DNA of 64,000 bases, from positions 27,458,378-27,522,377 of the forward strand of contig JAKGHH010000008.1 in assembly GCA_022828595.1 (NCBI GenBank). Direction: 5' to 3'. How positions within the stretch are numbered: the first letter of the stretch is position 1; each line of letters starts with the position of its first letter. The notes under the pieces are model-generated. The model searched no databases. It had not been told where the DNA came from and was given only the letters and a program-made list of their open reading frames with translations. Source of the stretch: Nelumbo lutea (taxonomy: Eukaryota > Streptophyta > Magnoliopsida > Proteales > Nelumbonaceae). Positions 44,190 to 55,676 of the stretch are shown one piece after another. Made by a program: the position numbers and the translations under genes.

Positions 44190-44770
44190 GACATGTTTCG
44201 ATTAGATTGAACTTGACAAAGACATATTGGACAGTCTCAAGGACAATGTCATGAAGCAGTTAAGACATCGTTCTACTCGACAAGAAGGTCTTGGAAACAC
44301 AGTTTCATGACCGCACAAATGTCCAAGGGTCAACAAGTTCCCACGACTAATTGATTCTGTCGGCATGACCTGGGATACCATCAAGATGAACTAGAGGCTC
44401 TTGGATCCGGACTGGACCTTGCGACCCAGATAGATGCTATCCTTAATTCTTTGCCTCCTTCCTTTAATCCGTTCATCATGAACTATAACTTGAACAAGCT
44501 GAATGTCAACTTACAAGATCTCAACAACATGTTGCAAAAGGTTGAAGAATTGATTAGAAAAGATGAGCCTGTAGCTATGCTTGTTGATGGTAGCAAAACA
44601 TGCAAGAGAAAGAGGAAGGCAAAGAAGCCTCAGAAGAAAACCACTAGGGGTAAGAAGCAGAAGAAAGACAAAGCATCGGATGCCTGTCAATTCTGTAAGA
44701 AAACCGGCCACTGAAAAGGAACTGTCCTGCCTACCTGGAATCCAAGAAAGGTAACTTCGAAACTTGTGTT
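44190..44770 (+). pseudogene. Copia gag with zinc knuckle
   Basis: From 44451 the frame reads PPSFNPFIMNYNLNKLN, KVEELIRKDEPVAMLV, a lysine-rich basic stretch and the knuckle CQFCKKTGH...CPAYLE (CX2CX4HX4C). TGA at 44712-44714 lies where the knuckle normally has tryptophan (TGG to TGA). The part before 44451 has several frameshifts. Confidence 0.82.
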
Positions 44771-44782
44771 ATAGAAACCAAT

Positions 44783-45950
44783 TTGTTGGTAGCTTCTGCA
44801 TCTTGGTGTATTGACTTCGGGGCTTCAACTCATGCTTGTAACTCACTGCAGGGGTTCAAGGTAAGCAGAAGGCTGAGTGAAGGAGAAGTCACACTCTACT
44901 TGGGGACTACTGCAACTGTTGTAGCCACGGCCATAGGAACCGTGGAGTTAATTTTTAGAGAAGGAACAATTGTACTGAAAGACTATCTTTATGTGCAAAA
45001 TTTAAGGAGAAATTTGATTTCTGTCTCAAAACTGTGTGTAGATGGTTATTCTGTCTTCTTTAGTAATACGATTACTATTAAAAGAAACAACAGATTCATC
45101 GCATACGGGGAACTGGAGAACGGTCTCTATGTTCTACATCCTTCTCTAGAAACTAACATAACCGAAACAACGTCGGCTGAAATCCCCAAGAAGAAAGCCG
45201 GTGATACAGTTAATCCCACGTGTCTGTGGCATTATCGACTTGGCCACATCGGTGTTGAGCGAATCACAAGATTGGTAAAGGATGGTCTTTTGGATTTTCT
45301 AACTGTAGAAGATCTTCCCACTTGTGAGCCTTGCCTACAAGGCAAGATGACGAAACGGTCATTTAACGATAAGCCTGAAAGATGTACAAGCCCACTTGAC
45401 CTAATACATACTGATGTATGTGGTCCCCTGAGTGTTAGGACACGAAATCAACACGTGTATTTCATCACCTTCACAGATGATTTTTCATGATACGGTTACG
45501 TGTACCTAATGAGACACAAGTCTGAATCCTTTGAAAAGTTCAAAGAGTTTAGACAAGAGGTCGAGAAATAGTTAGGGAGAGAAATTAAGGCCCTTCGATC
45601 AGATCGAGGTGGTGAGTATCTCTCTGACGAATTCAGGGACTATTTAAAGGACAATGGGATAATATCACAATTATCTCCTCCTGCTACACCACAACTTAAC
45701 GATGTTTCGGAGAGGAGGAATTGGACCTTATTAGATATGGTCCGGTCGCTTTTCATACACTCAGAGTTACCCACATCCTTTTGGGGTTACGCATTAGAGA
45801 CTGCGATTTATGTGTTGAATCGGGTTCCAATCAAATCGGTTCCGAATACTCCATATGAACTTTGGACCGGAAAGAAACCAAGTGTCAGACACTTGAAGAT
45901 TTGGGGTTGTCCAGCACACGTTAAAAGAATGAGTGTAGACAAGGTGGCTT
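44783..45950 (+). pseudogene. Copia protease and integrase
   Basis: Protease: WCIDFGASTHACNSLQGF, where the usual catalytic DSGAS reads DFGAS. GAG-pre-integrase: PTCLWHYRLGHIGVERITRL, then CEPCLQGKMTKRSF. Integrase core: LDLIHTDVCGPLSV (first D), [22 protein letters not shown] (second D). The region of the third acid reads [20 protein letters not shown], with D where N/G is common and E at the usual catalytic place. Stops: TGA at 45488-45490 and TAG at 45569-45571. Confidence 0.85.
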
Positions 45951-45972
45951 GGCCCAGGGACCACTTAGGGTA

Positions 45973-46915
45973 AGTGTTGGGCCCATAGAGCCCATTCGAT
46001 GGGTTTCAGGGGGTGCACTGTCTTTAACAGTGTATTCGACCAGGCCTTGTAACAAAGGCTGGGCCAAACCCATGTGGCTGATGTGTAGATCAATGCTTGG
46101 GTCCCACACCATACAAGGAAGCCCAACTGGGCAGCAGTTAGGAAGGTTAAGTGACCATATAAGCTTAATGGGCCTAAAGCCCATTTCGAACTAGGCTATT
46201 TTTTTAGTTAATTAAAGGGGTGAATTCTGAGATGGATTAGCAGATAGGATAGGTCTTAATCCTATCAACTCAAAGAGTCCAGATCTGAATGTGATTCAGA
46301 TCTAGAAACCTCCTAATGGGATTAGGAGAAAGCTAATCTAATCTGCAGATAAGATACGTGTTTATCCTTATCACTAGAAGAGAAGGTTGATCCAGATATG
46401 ATTTGGATAAGCAGCTCCTAATGAGATTAGGAGCTGATCTTTTAAGTTAACAAAAAGAACGAGGGGGCGGTAGCCTTTAGGAGATATATATAAGATCCTC
46501 TTTAGTGCTGAAATCAAGAAGAGAGAATTCAGCACCCTGCGAATACTCTCTTTCTGCCTCCCTATTCTTGCCGCCCTGTTTGCCAGCTCGATCTCCAGTC
46601 GTGGGAGAAGTCAAGATTGGATCTTGACATCAGTTCTTTGAGAAAGGATTGAAAAAGAAGTTGTGTTCACATACCATTCTACCGATTCTTACGAAGGACA
46701 GATTTCTTGGGGAAGAACACTGCTGATTCTACTCCATCCTGCACTGCGCCATCTTCAGTGGGAGCAGTCTTTGGATCCTTCCTTAGGTGTGAACACCTTC
46801 GTTGGGAGATATTACTTCTCCGTATCAGGTATAATTCTCTCCTATTCCTTTTGGTTCAGATCTGGTTTAGTTTAAGGTTCAAGAATGATCCTTGAAAATA
46901 TGATTTTCTAAATCG
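45973..46915 (+). repeat. Probable Copia-type LTR
   Basis: TGTTGGGCCC start, a TATA motif in GATATATATAAGATCC (46483-46498) and a pyrimidine-rich leader after it look like an LTR. Coding potential is nil. The right end, partner LTR and target duplication cannot be fixed; GGGGTGTCTAA occurs at 46915 and again at 46936, around AAGGCAAC. Whether it belongs to the Copia fragment before it is unproven. Confidence 0.5.
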
Positions 46916-47044
46916 GGGTGTCTAAGGAAGGCAACGGGGTGTCTAATATTGACCCAGATGATAAAGTTATATCTTGCCACATTGGACATTGGGATCAATG
47001 TCTAATATTCTGCGTATATTCCCACTTAAATTGCTTTGGATTGA

Positions 47045-48242
47045 CAGTTTAAAATAAAGTTCATTCCCTTACCATCATCAGTCTCAGTTACATAGCATCA
47101 TGTATCCAATATTTTTTTTTCAAAACTTCTGAAAATACCCTTTCGATCTCTCTCTCTCCTCACCTCTTTCCCCACATGGTGGATTGCTCTAACAGAGATT
47201 TACTGAAAAATCTTAGATTTGGTACATAGGCTCCATGCTCCTTTGGTGGTCAGATCCAGTCCAAATCTCATATCTGAGAATCTCTTAAACACCATGTCAT
47301 CTCCCTAGACAGTGCTTTGCTCCTCTAGGACCATTATAGACACTGGCACTATCATAACTTGCTTGCCACCATTAGCGGCTCTCTGATAAGCTCTCTGACA
47401 AGCAATGTCAGATAATCCTTCGGTTACCAATGTTGGCTTGGGGGTGCCCAGGATTGTTGTTGCAGAGAGCATAGCTCTAGTATGTTTATCTTTTGTCAAG
47501 AATGATGACCCAAGGAAAGAAGCCATAGTAAAAAAAAACAACAACAATAGAAATTAGAACCAACGGCACTGACCTTGCTCTCTCCCTCCCTCTCCCTCTC
47601 TCTCCCTTGCACCTCACCACCACCGACCTCATTCCAACCATTTGCCCATTTGTCATCTATTGGAAACATTGGGTTCCAAAACCAGCAAGCAACACTCGCT
47701 GAAGTGAATGAGAAGGCCTCAAGAATTCACTACACATAGATTTCTCTGAATTAGCCATCCCTGCTGCCTGTCCTATATCTAATAGCCTTCGTTCTGCTTC
47801 ATTCTCATTTTCATTTGTTTTTAGCAAGATCACTCTTGCTTCTTCAATGGAAGTGTTCTCATTTGTGTTTATAAACCAACAAATACAAAAAACCAACAAG
47901 TGGCTCCTCATAGTGTATCTTCCTGTGTGATGGTTCGATTCCAACATGAACTGTTAATTCCTCATCAGTGTGAATGAGTGATGAAGAATGCATTATTAAT
48001 TTGTTTTGAAGGGAATTTTCATCCTCAATTGAAATTTGATTAAGGGGGTGGTGCGGCCAGGAGAATGGATCTAAGTGGGAAAGGGTTGATGGAATGAGGT
48101 GACAACTTCAGGGATGGAGATACAACGGTGGTGTGTTAAGACATTCTTTTGGTGAAAGAGGAAGAGGAAACTAGGAATTCTGAGCGATGGAGAGAGGCGT
48201 TCTTTTAGTGGAAGAGGAGATAGGGAACTATGAGCAGTGGAG
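47045..48242 (-). repeat. R1 repeat, copy 3
   Basis: Collinear with 7384-8584, and its right part with 1-688. The minus strand has an open frame from about 47523 (MASFLGSSFLTKDKHTRAML) to 47305 and another at 47947-47657 that share no motif I know. The right end joins the Tat fragment exactly as copy 1 does. Confidence 0.6.
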
Positions 48243-48255
48243 AGAGGGTACCATT

Positions 48256-49090
48256 TCTCTTATACAGGTGTCGCTCTCCAAAGAAGACCTTGAAAAGATG
48301 GTCCAACTCAGATCCCTCCTAGAAGATCGTCTTCGGGATGACCTCGTACAACAAGTGAAGGACAAGGTCATCACCCACCACTTGAAAACTGACCCGCACT
48401 ACCGACCCATCAGGAAAAAGAAGTGAAGCTTCACCTCAGAATGGTGGCAGGTGATCAACAAAGAAATCTAGAAGTTATTCAATGCCGACATCATTTGAGA
48501 AGTCAAATACCTAGACTGGCTGGCGAGCGTGGTAATGGTGAAGAAGGCCAATAGATAGTGGAGGATATGTATTGACTTCGCCGACTTGAACAAAGTCTAT
48601 CCCAAAGATAGCTTCCCCTACCGAGGATCGACCAACTCGTCGACGTAATGGCGGGGCATGGACTCCTGAGCTCCATGGTTGCGTTCTCAAGCTACAACCA
48701 AATCCAGATGCATCCAGACGATCAGGAGAAGACAACCTTCATCACTAACCGAGGACTTTACTACTATAAAGTGATGCCCTTCGGTCTCAAGAATGCTGAT
48801 GCTACTTATCAGTGGCACGTGAACCACGTTTTTAAAGATCAACTCGACTGCAACGTGGAGGCGTACGTGAATGACATGTTGGTAAAGACCAAAAATGCCA
48901 AGAACCACCTTGCCAATCTCAAAGAAGTCTTCAGCACCCTCAAGAAGTATCGAATGAAGTTGAACCTAACAAAGTATGCCTTCAGGGTTGACTCTGACAA
49001 ATTCCTAGGGTTTGTGGTCATGCAATGAGGAATCGAAGACAACCCTGAGAAGATCAAGACCATCCTCGATATGCAATCACCTCAGACATA
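48256..49090 (+). pseudogene. Tat reverse transcriptase remnant, copy 2
   Basis: Reads like 709-1530: HLKTDPHYRPIRKKK, NQIQMHPDDQEKTTFIT and MPFGLKNADATYQWHVNHVF. YVNDMLVKTK has the same D-to-N loss in the catalytic box. The box context (MLVKT) and MPFGLKN are nearer the family norm than copy 1. Stops at 48424 (TGA), 48470 (TAG) and 49026 (TGA). Confidence 0.85.
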
Positions 49091-49129
49091 GAAAGAAGTG
49101 CAACGCCTCACCGATGAGTGGTCGCCCTC

Positions 49130-50052
49130 AACAAGTTCATGTCAAAATCCGCGGACCGATGCCTACCCATCTTCAAGTCCCTAAAAAAGATTATGGATTT
49201 CTAGTGGACCAAGAAATGCAAACGGTCCATCTAGGAACTGAAGAGGTATCTGAGTTTGCCACCTCTACTCACAAAGTCGAGCCCCGGAGATTTGCTACTA
49301 CTCTATCTCTCAGCTGGAGAGAGGTGGTCAACTTGGTACTAGTAAAGGAGAAAGACTGGACACAAAGCCCGATCTACTACACCAGCAAGTTCCTCAATGG
49401 CACAAAAATCCAATACAAGAATGTAGAGAAAGTCGCCCTAGCCCTAGTCACCTCGGCAAGAAAGCTTAGGCCCTACTTTCAAGCCCACAACGTCTAAGTG
49501 CTTACCGACCAGTCTCTCAAACAAGTTCTACAAAGGTTGGAAGCATCTGACCACATAGTGAAATGGAGCACAAAACTAAGCGAGTTTGACATCATAGCCC
49601 AGGCCTTGGCCAATTTCCTAGCTGAGTGCTCCTTCTTAGAACAAGATCCAGTTGCACCACCGTCGGTTTGGAATCAAAATGTGGATAGCTCATCCAACCA
49701 ACAAGATAGCAGAGATAGACTTATCCTCCTCAGCCTAGACAACACCATATTAGAGCAAGCCCTCAAGTTTGAATTCAAGGCATCCAACAACGAAACTGAG
49801 TACAAAGCTCTGATTACTAGACTTGGGCTCTCCCTAGACCGTGGTGCCCGACAAGTCAAAGCCTTTAGTGATTCCCAATTGGTTGTCAACCAGATCTATA
49901 ACCAATTTGAGGCAAAGACACCAACCATGATGAGCTACCTACAAAGGGTGCAAGAACTCATCCAGTGGCTCGAACATTTCACCGTCCAACAGGTCCCTCG
50001 AGTTGAGAATGTACAATTTGATGCACTCTCAAAGCTCACTAGCTCACCGTAG
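49130..50052 (+). pseudogene. Tat RNase H and second RNase H remnant, copy 2
   Basis: RNase H: VVNLVLVKEKDWTQSPIYYT, then KVALALVTSARKLRPYFQAH and VLTDQSLKQVLQRLE after a TAA (49495-49497). The second RNase H is open to 50050-50052 and matches 1941-2495 at nearly every residue. A frameshift lies near 49125. Confidence 0.82.
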
Positions 50053-50269
50053 GCAAACCTCGACCTAACGGTCCAGATGGATACACTAGCTCAGCCAAGC
50101 ATCTCAACAACAGCCTTCCTCGTCCTCCCCATTTAGGAAGGCCCTTCCAAAATGGAGCCCATAACACAATACCTTTGGGATGGCACGCAACAAAAAGACT
50201 GAATTGTGGCCACCAATAACACACTCTCCCCTACCTGAGGTGTCTCCTCCCTTCTAAGGCCGACTATGT

Positions 50270-51293
50270 CCATTGGAAGATACACGAAGGTATCTACGAA
50301 GACCACCTCAGTGCTTGAACCCTGGCTCATAAGGCACTTCAACAAAGCTACTTCTGGCCGACCATGAAGCAAAACGCAGCCCGACTCGTCAAAAAATGCA
50401 ACTTTTGTTAGAGGCACTCCAACCTTCGTTAGCCAGTAGTCTGTGGCCCTTTGCTCAGTGGGGAATGGACATCCTCGGACCTTTCCCTACCAAAGTTGGG
50501 AAAAAAGAAATTCCTCCTTGTTGTAGTGGACTACTTCACCAAGTGGGTGGATGCCAAAGCCCTGGCACACATCACTGCACAGAATACTCGAAACATCTTT
50601 TGGCAGAGCATTGTTTGTAGGTTCAGCATTCCTCGAATCCTCATCACTAACAACGACACTCAATTCACTGATCGTAAGTTCAAAGCCTTCTACACCGAAC
50701 TATAAGCGTTCACCGACCACAAAGCAATGGACAAACTGAAGTGACCAACCGAACCCTACTACACGGGCTAAAGATCAGACTTAACAAGGTCAAGGGAAGC
50801 TGGGTCAAGAAATTACCGAGCATTCTCTAGGCATATAGGACCACACCGTGGATAGCTACTGGAAAGACATCATTCAACCTAGCGTATGGGGCTGAAGCCA
50901 TAATCCCCGTGGAGATTGGCTCCCCAACTCTCTAGACCAAGCTCTACGACGACGAGTAGAACAATGAGGACTATGTGTAGAGCTCGACCTGGTAGAAGAA
51001 GCACGTGACCAAGCATACCTCAAGATGGTAGCGTAGCAGCATAGGATGGCTAAGTACTACGACTCAAAAGTTCGAAGAAGATAGTTCAAGACAGACAACC
51101 TCGTCCTTCACAATGTCATAGTACCCACACCAGGAGAAGGGAAGCTCATATCAAACTGGGAAAGACTATATAGTGTGACTGAAGTCCTTGGACCTGGTAC
51201 CTACAAGCTAGAAGTCATCGACAGAATGACCGTGGCACCCACGCACAGCTTTCACTCGTTACTACACACACAATCACACTTTGGCAATGTGTG
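50270..51293 (+). pseudogene. Tat integrase remnant, copy 2 (reaches the C terminus)
   Basis: HKALQQSYFWPTMKQN, CNFC, FAQWGMDILGPFPTKVG, FLLVVVDYFTKWVDAKAL and ITNNDTQFTDRKFKAFYTEL, then the segment missing from copy 1: HPQSNGQTEVTNRTLLHGLK-like text with the catalytic glutamate (about 50720-50770) and ATGKTSFNLAYGAEAIIPVE, later VPTPGEGKLISNWE. The second aspartate is asparagine, as in copy 1. TAG stops at several probable glutamine or tryptophan codons. Confidence 0.82.
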
Positions 51294-51545
51294 ACCGACC
51301 AAGTTGACTAGCTGACTCAGCCAACAACGACCAGAGCCCGAAGTGGGAACGACGTTCCCACCTCCTAAGGCTAGAGGGCGGCCATCGAACTCCGCACACC
51401 CAACTCATAACATGTCAAAACAGAGTAGACTGAGGAACACAGCTTGCCCAAAAAGCTCCATGAGACCAAGTGCCTCTAAGCATCCCCCAACCAGCTTGCA
51501 AAGGCTTGGGTCATATCCCTAAAACGGGATCAACTTCCCACATAG

Positions 51546-51655
51546 CACACCCCATAGGGGCCCCACCGCCCATCCCCTCTATGCATTGGGAATATCTCCC
51601 CATCACAAGCACAGGAGATATTCCCAATGCACGGAGGCGATGAGTTGTGGGGTGC
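51546..51655. repeat. Foldback MITE 2, copy B
   Basis: Counterpart of 9678-9786, with arms CATCCCCTCTATGCATTGGG... and ...CCCAATGCACGGAGGCGATG. A few mismatches more than copy A, so the hairpin is less perfect. Confidence 0.7.
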
Positions 51656-51769
51656 ATTCTTTGGGCAGCCAATCTGATCACCATGTCCCTCATAGAATGA
51701 AGGGCACTACATCAGTTGTTAGACTGGTTTCTTAAAGTAGTGAAAACCTCCTACTCCTAAGGAAGGCAA

Positions 51770-52460
51770 CGGGGTGTTCTCAGGGAGGGTTTTGTAAATT
51801 CTAGACCTTATCCGTCACTTTAAACCTCCCACCCTGTATCAGCCCCAAAATCCGTAATGGGTTAGATTTTAAGAATCCAAATCCTTCCTGCACATGAAAA
51901 TGAAAAACCCTCTCTAACCCTACTCTCCCTACATTCAGAGATATAGAAACTAGCTAGGTTTAAAACTCACATATAATTCCATATTCTCTCGTGTTATGTA
52001 TAAGCAATAAATTAGTAAAATAACATAAACAACAAAATTTCTAATTATTTAGTTAAGCCATATAAAAAGTATATAAATTATCAATTATCCTTTACATTAA
52101 ATTCAAAAGGTTATTAAATCCAATACCTATTAATAAAGTTTATATGCTGTGTAATAATTTATAGATCGGGAATGATCAAATATCCAAAATGTATGTCTCT
52201 CTCCCAGCCGTTCTTTCGCTCTCAATACATGAATGTATCCGAGTAGTTTAACTATTGATTGAAGAGATGCCAATGCTGTACCCGTTGTAGTTCAACATTC
52301 TGTCAAGGTGATTTCTCACCACCGCCGCAATAGAGCATCTACCATCACTCAATCGAGACGCATCAAAGTTGATTTTGACCGTGTTATGTTTCAGCAGGCG
52401 CTAATAAACATCCACCCATTTCTTCTCCGGTCTGGAGGTGCTTGAACCCTAGAAAATAGA
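51770..52460. other. No gene seen; shortened copy of 9900-10760
   Basis: AT-rich, no ORF. ATGAATGTA joins TCCGAGTAG directly at about 52238, and the 600-bp copy A segment is absent at about 52462. Confidence 0.6.
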
Positions 52461-52462
52461 GC

Positions 52463-52625
52463 ATAAACGCATGTCTATTCTCTACTCGAAATCCAAGCTG
52501 TCACTCTATAACAATATTTCTAATCGACCAGGGGGCTTAACATTTCCCTTGAGGCAAGCAATGACAAGACTCAAATCACCTTCAATGATAATTTGATAAT
52601 CTATTATGGGCCTCCCATGCAGCCC
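52463..52625 (-). pseudogene. LINE-type RNase H-like fragment, copy B
   Basis: Counterpart of 11350-11525. It keeps IIIEGDLSLVIACLKG-type text, and has lost the final EANKAVDWIAGK part at the deletion edge. Confidence 0.45.
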
Positions 52626-53262
52626 AAATAGGGTGAGCAAAAAAAAGAAAAAAATCAAACCTAAAAAATCGATTAACTGAACCGATCAGTTTGGTTTTTG
52701 TTCAGTGTTTTTAAAAATCCGAAGGTATTGATTATGTTTCAATTAACCAATATAAAACACCGGTAGTTTGATTTTACTTTTTGGTCTTTTTGATTTGGGT
52801 TTGACGTGTTGTATTTTGTTATGTTGTCTTTCTTTGGGAAAAAAATGATTGATGAACAATGGTGATGGGAAAATCCAGGAAGTATAAAATCTTGATTGGC
52901 AGACCGTGGAACATACTTCACTAAGTAAGAAGGAAAGCAGTCAAATAAACTTCTGTAGTCAGCAACTAATAGATGAAGCCTCTACGGTGGAATCAAATTT
53001 CCCACCAACAAAAGTCGAAGGATTGATTAAGCATAACTTTCTAACAACACTTGGGAGTAATGCTTTAAGGAAGGGTAATTGTCCAAAACCCACCATCACT
53101 TTTTCTTAAACCCACCAAAACTTTTGAAAACGTCTAAAACTCACCATGTCAATGAGATTTTATTTTCCAAAACTCACCATTCGTTGCGACACCATTAAAT
53201 TTGAATGATCCATGTTGTCCATGTCAACCTAAATGCATATTTCATGACTAAACTACCCCTGA

Positions 53263-55144
53263 ATGGTGTGGGACGACAACCAGGATGACGACGCTCCTTC
53301 GAGCTCGGGGGGAGCTTGGGAGACCTCCAGTGATGTGGCCACTACTTCTCGGGGGAGGGAGCCTGACACCTTCGGTCCTTCCTCTATGACAGCGGAGAGA
53401 CTCAGGTCTCTAATCCATTATTTTCACCTTCTTGGGGACCTCACCTATAGTCTCCCCATTGGTAACTTCCCTTGGGAGCATGGTCCCGATGATATAGTTA
53501 TTTTCCAGGAACAGCTCGAGGCTGGCCTACGTCTTCCCCTACACCCCCTAATAGTGGAGGTGCTAAACCACTTTAATGTTACCATCGATCAGCTTCATAC
53601 CAACGCTATCCAAAACATGGTTGGGAAAATTTCTTTGTGTTATGAGTATTGCCTCCCATTAAACCTTGACATTTTTGCTTCTATTCTCTGTATCAAAAAA
53701 GTCGCTCATGGAATTCCTCCAAAAAGGCGTTTTTACTACCTCTCTCCCTGCCGCGGCTATAAGCTCTTGTACGAGCTACCAAACAAGATTCCCGCCTGGA
53801 AGCAGGATTATTTTGTGGTCCATAACCCCGAGGAGTGGCCCTTCCCAACATCTTGGAGGGGAGCCATCCAGGACCCTGGGGCCGAGATGGACCCTGAAAT
53901 TCAGAAAACGATGCTATCCTGGGCATCGGTAGGCTTCCTCTGTTCGGACTACTTGACCGAGGTGAAGCTCGCGCAGGCCGGCTTGAGCCCGGGTAGGTTG
54001 CCTTTTAGGTCGCGTAGTGCCTTGTAACAATATTGTGTATATATACATTTTGTTTCTTTTCGAACTAATATATTGTGGTTTTTTGGCAGCCATCAAGTCT
54101 AGTGTTGACGCGCACCGCCTCCTCTCAAGCAACTAGAAGCGCAAAGTGAAGAGATCACATCCTGACCGGACTCCCACCTCTAGGGGTACTGAGTTCGGGT
54201 CTGCGGAGCCAGACTTCACTTCTCCACCTCCTGAAGTTCTGTTGCCTCCATCTGAAAAAGGTACTGGTGGAGTTGGCCTCGAGGAGGGCGAGCTCCCGTA
54301 GCAAGGGGTGATTCCTCCTAGTCCTTCTCATCCATTTCCCTACCCGCAGCTCCCAGTGGGGAATTGGGAGGGTGTTAATGATTATGTAGTGGCCAGGCGA
54401 AAGAGCTAAAGGGCGATCTGCAACGAGGAGATCACTAAGTAGGGGGAGATGGAGCCTGGGAATCTCGCTGCACTCACCGCCTCTCACTGTATGGTGGTAA
54501 GTGGTCCTTCCCCTCTCCTTGTTTTTTGCTTCCTTTTGCTGCCTTCTAACCTTAGTCTCCTGTTGGCAGGTGAACTCTGTCATCCACGCCAGGGCCCTCC
54601 AAACGAACATCCACTCCGGCGACGCTCACAATCAGAGGGTCATCGTTCAGAAGCTCTAGGGTGAGCTCAACGGACCCGGGGTGAGCTCCTTCACAATCGC
54701 AAGGGGAGCGAGTCCCAGGAGCAGCTCGTTTGGGACCAGGAGGCAGAAATCGCCAGGCTTTCCGAGGAGAGCACACGCTAGAGGGAGGAGTCATCGAGGG
54801 TGGCCACGGAGAGGGAGCTCCTTTGCCAACAGGTTCAGGACTTGGAGTCCACACTTCTGGACCGAACTCAGAACTTCGACACCATGGTGGAGGCCGAGCG
54901 AGAGAGGGTAGTCTGGGACTTCAAGGACTCTCAGGAGTATCACGACCTCCAAGTGGAGTATGGCTCGAGCTCGTACCACTCCGGATTCAAGCTCTGCCAC
55001 TAGTTGGTCTGAAAGAAATTCTCTGGGGTCAACCTTGACGACATCGCAATGAAGGGCCTGACTCTTGAGACGGCGGACCAGGTGAAGGAGGAAGAGCCTA
55101 ACTCCCCGAAGGATGAGGATGAGGTGGAGGAGGTGGACCCCTGA
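53263..55144 (+). pseudogene. Antisense ORF of Tat element B, spliced, exon 1 intact
   Basis: Exon 1 (53263-53992) is open throughout; TGG at the place of the copy A TAG restores the reading across LSWASVGFLCSDYL. Donor GTAGGT at 53993, acceptor TTGGCAG ending 54089. Exon 2 (54090 on) meets TAG at SSN*KRK (54133), TAG at ELP*QGV and two more. The second intron has GTAAGT...TTGGCAG ending near 54569. Exon 3 keeps CAA and CAG where copy A has TAG. Tail EDEVEEVDP ends at TGA 55142-55144. Same family as in element A. Exon 1 alone would give about 243 residues. Confidence 0.7.
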
Positions 55145-55676
55145 GGCTGGCGGCTCTGCTTTTCTGTTCTTTTGATTGCTGGTGCCTCCCGGGTGCCAGA
55201 ACCCGATCTTGAAAGATCTTCTTGGGCGGTTGTTTCCTTTTATATCTCTTATTGAACTTTCTCAAGCTGTTTATCTCGGGTTTTTTTTTATATCATGGTA
55301 ATGAAATTTCTTTTTCTTCAAAGTATGGCGTGCTCCCTTTATTTTTTGCCAAAACGATCTCATCACCCAAGCTATTAGAATTGCATACCCGAATTTGGAA
55401 TTTTCGATAATCGTAATCCCGGGCTACCCTTAACATTTAAGGCATCTCTATGGTATACTGCGAAGTGATTACCATGTATGCCCAAACTCTACATTTGTTG
55501 GTGAGCTCAATGGCATCTGCTTTCATTGTTGGCCAGTAGTATCCCTATTGTAGTGCTTTTTGGGCGAGGGTCCTGCCCCCCAAGTGTCCGCCACACAGGC
55601 CCTCATGAGTGTCGCGGAGCACGAGCTCGGCTTCAGAAGGTCGCAAGCAGCGCAGGTAGGGGAGCGTGTAGGATCT

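Larger units (their letters stand above)
44190..45950 (+). mobile_element. Ty1/copia fragment (gag to integrase)
   Basis: The order gag, CCHC knuckle, protease, GAG-pre-integrase and integrase without an RT before it is that of Copia. The left part is cut by the gap. After the integrase core (KRMSVDK, about 45943) Copia coding sequence stops and LTR-like DNA follows; RT and RNase H are absent. Confidence 0.85.
48243..51495 (+). mobile_element. Ty3/gypsy Tat-lineage fragment, copy 2
   Basis: Same truncated element as 689-3217 with the same left join, but it continues through the integrase C terminus (stop near 51293) and about 200 bp of 3' non-coding DNA. It ends at 51495, where the 51498 block starts. 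It lacks LTRs, gag and protease. In the paired locus the place of this element is taken by 8585-9629. Confidence 0.85.

Noticed and set aside
43923..44210. Open frames through the N run
   Set aside because: They exist only because N was translated as unknown residues.
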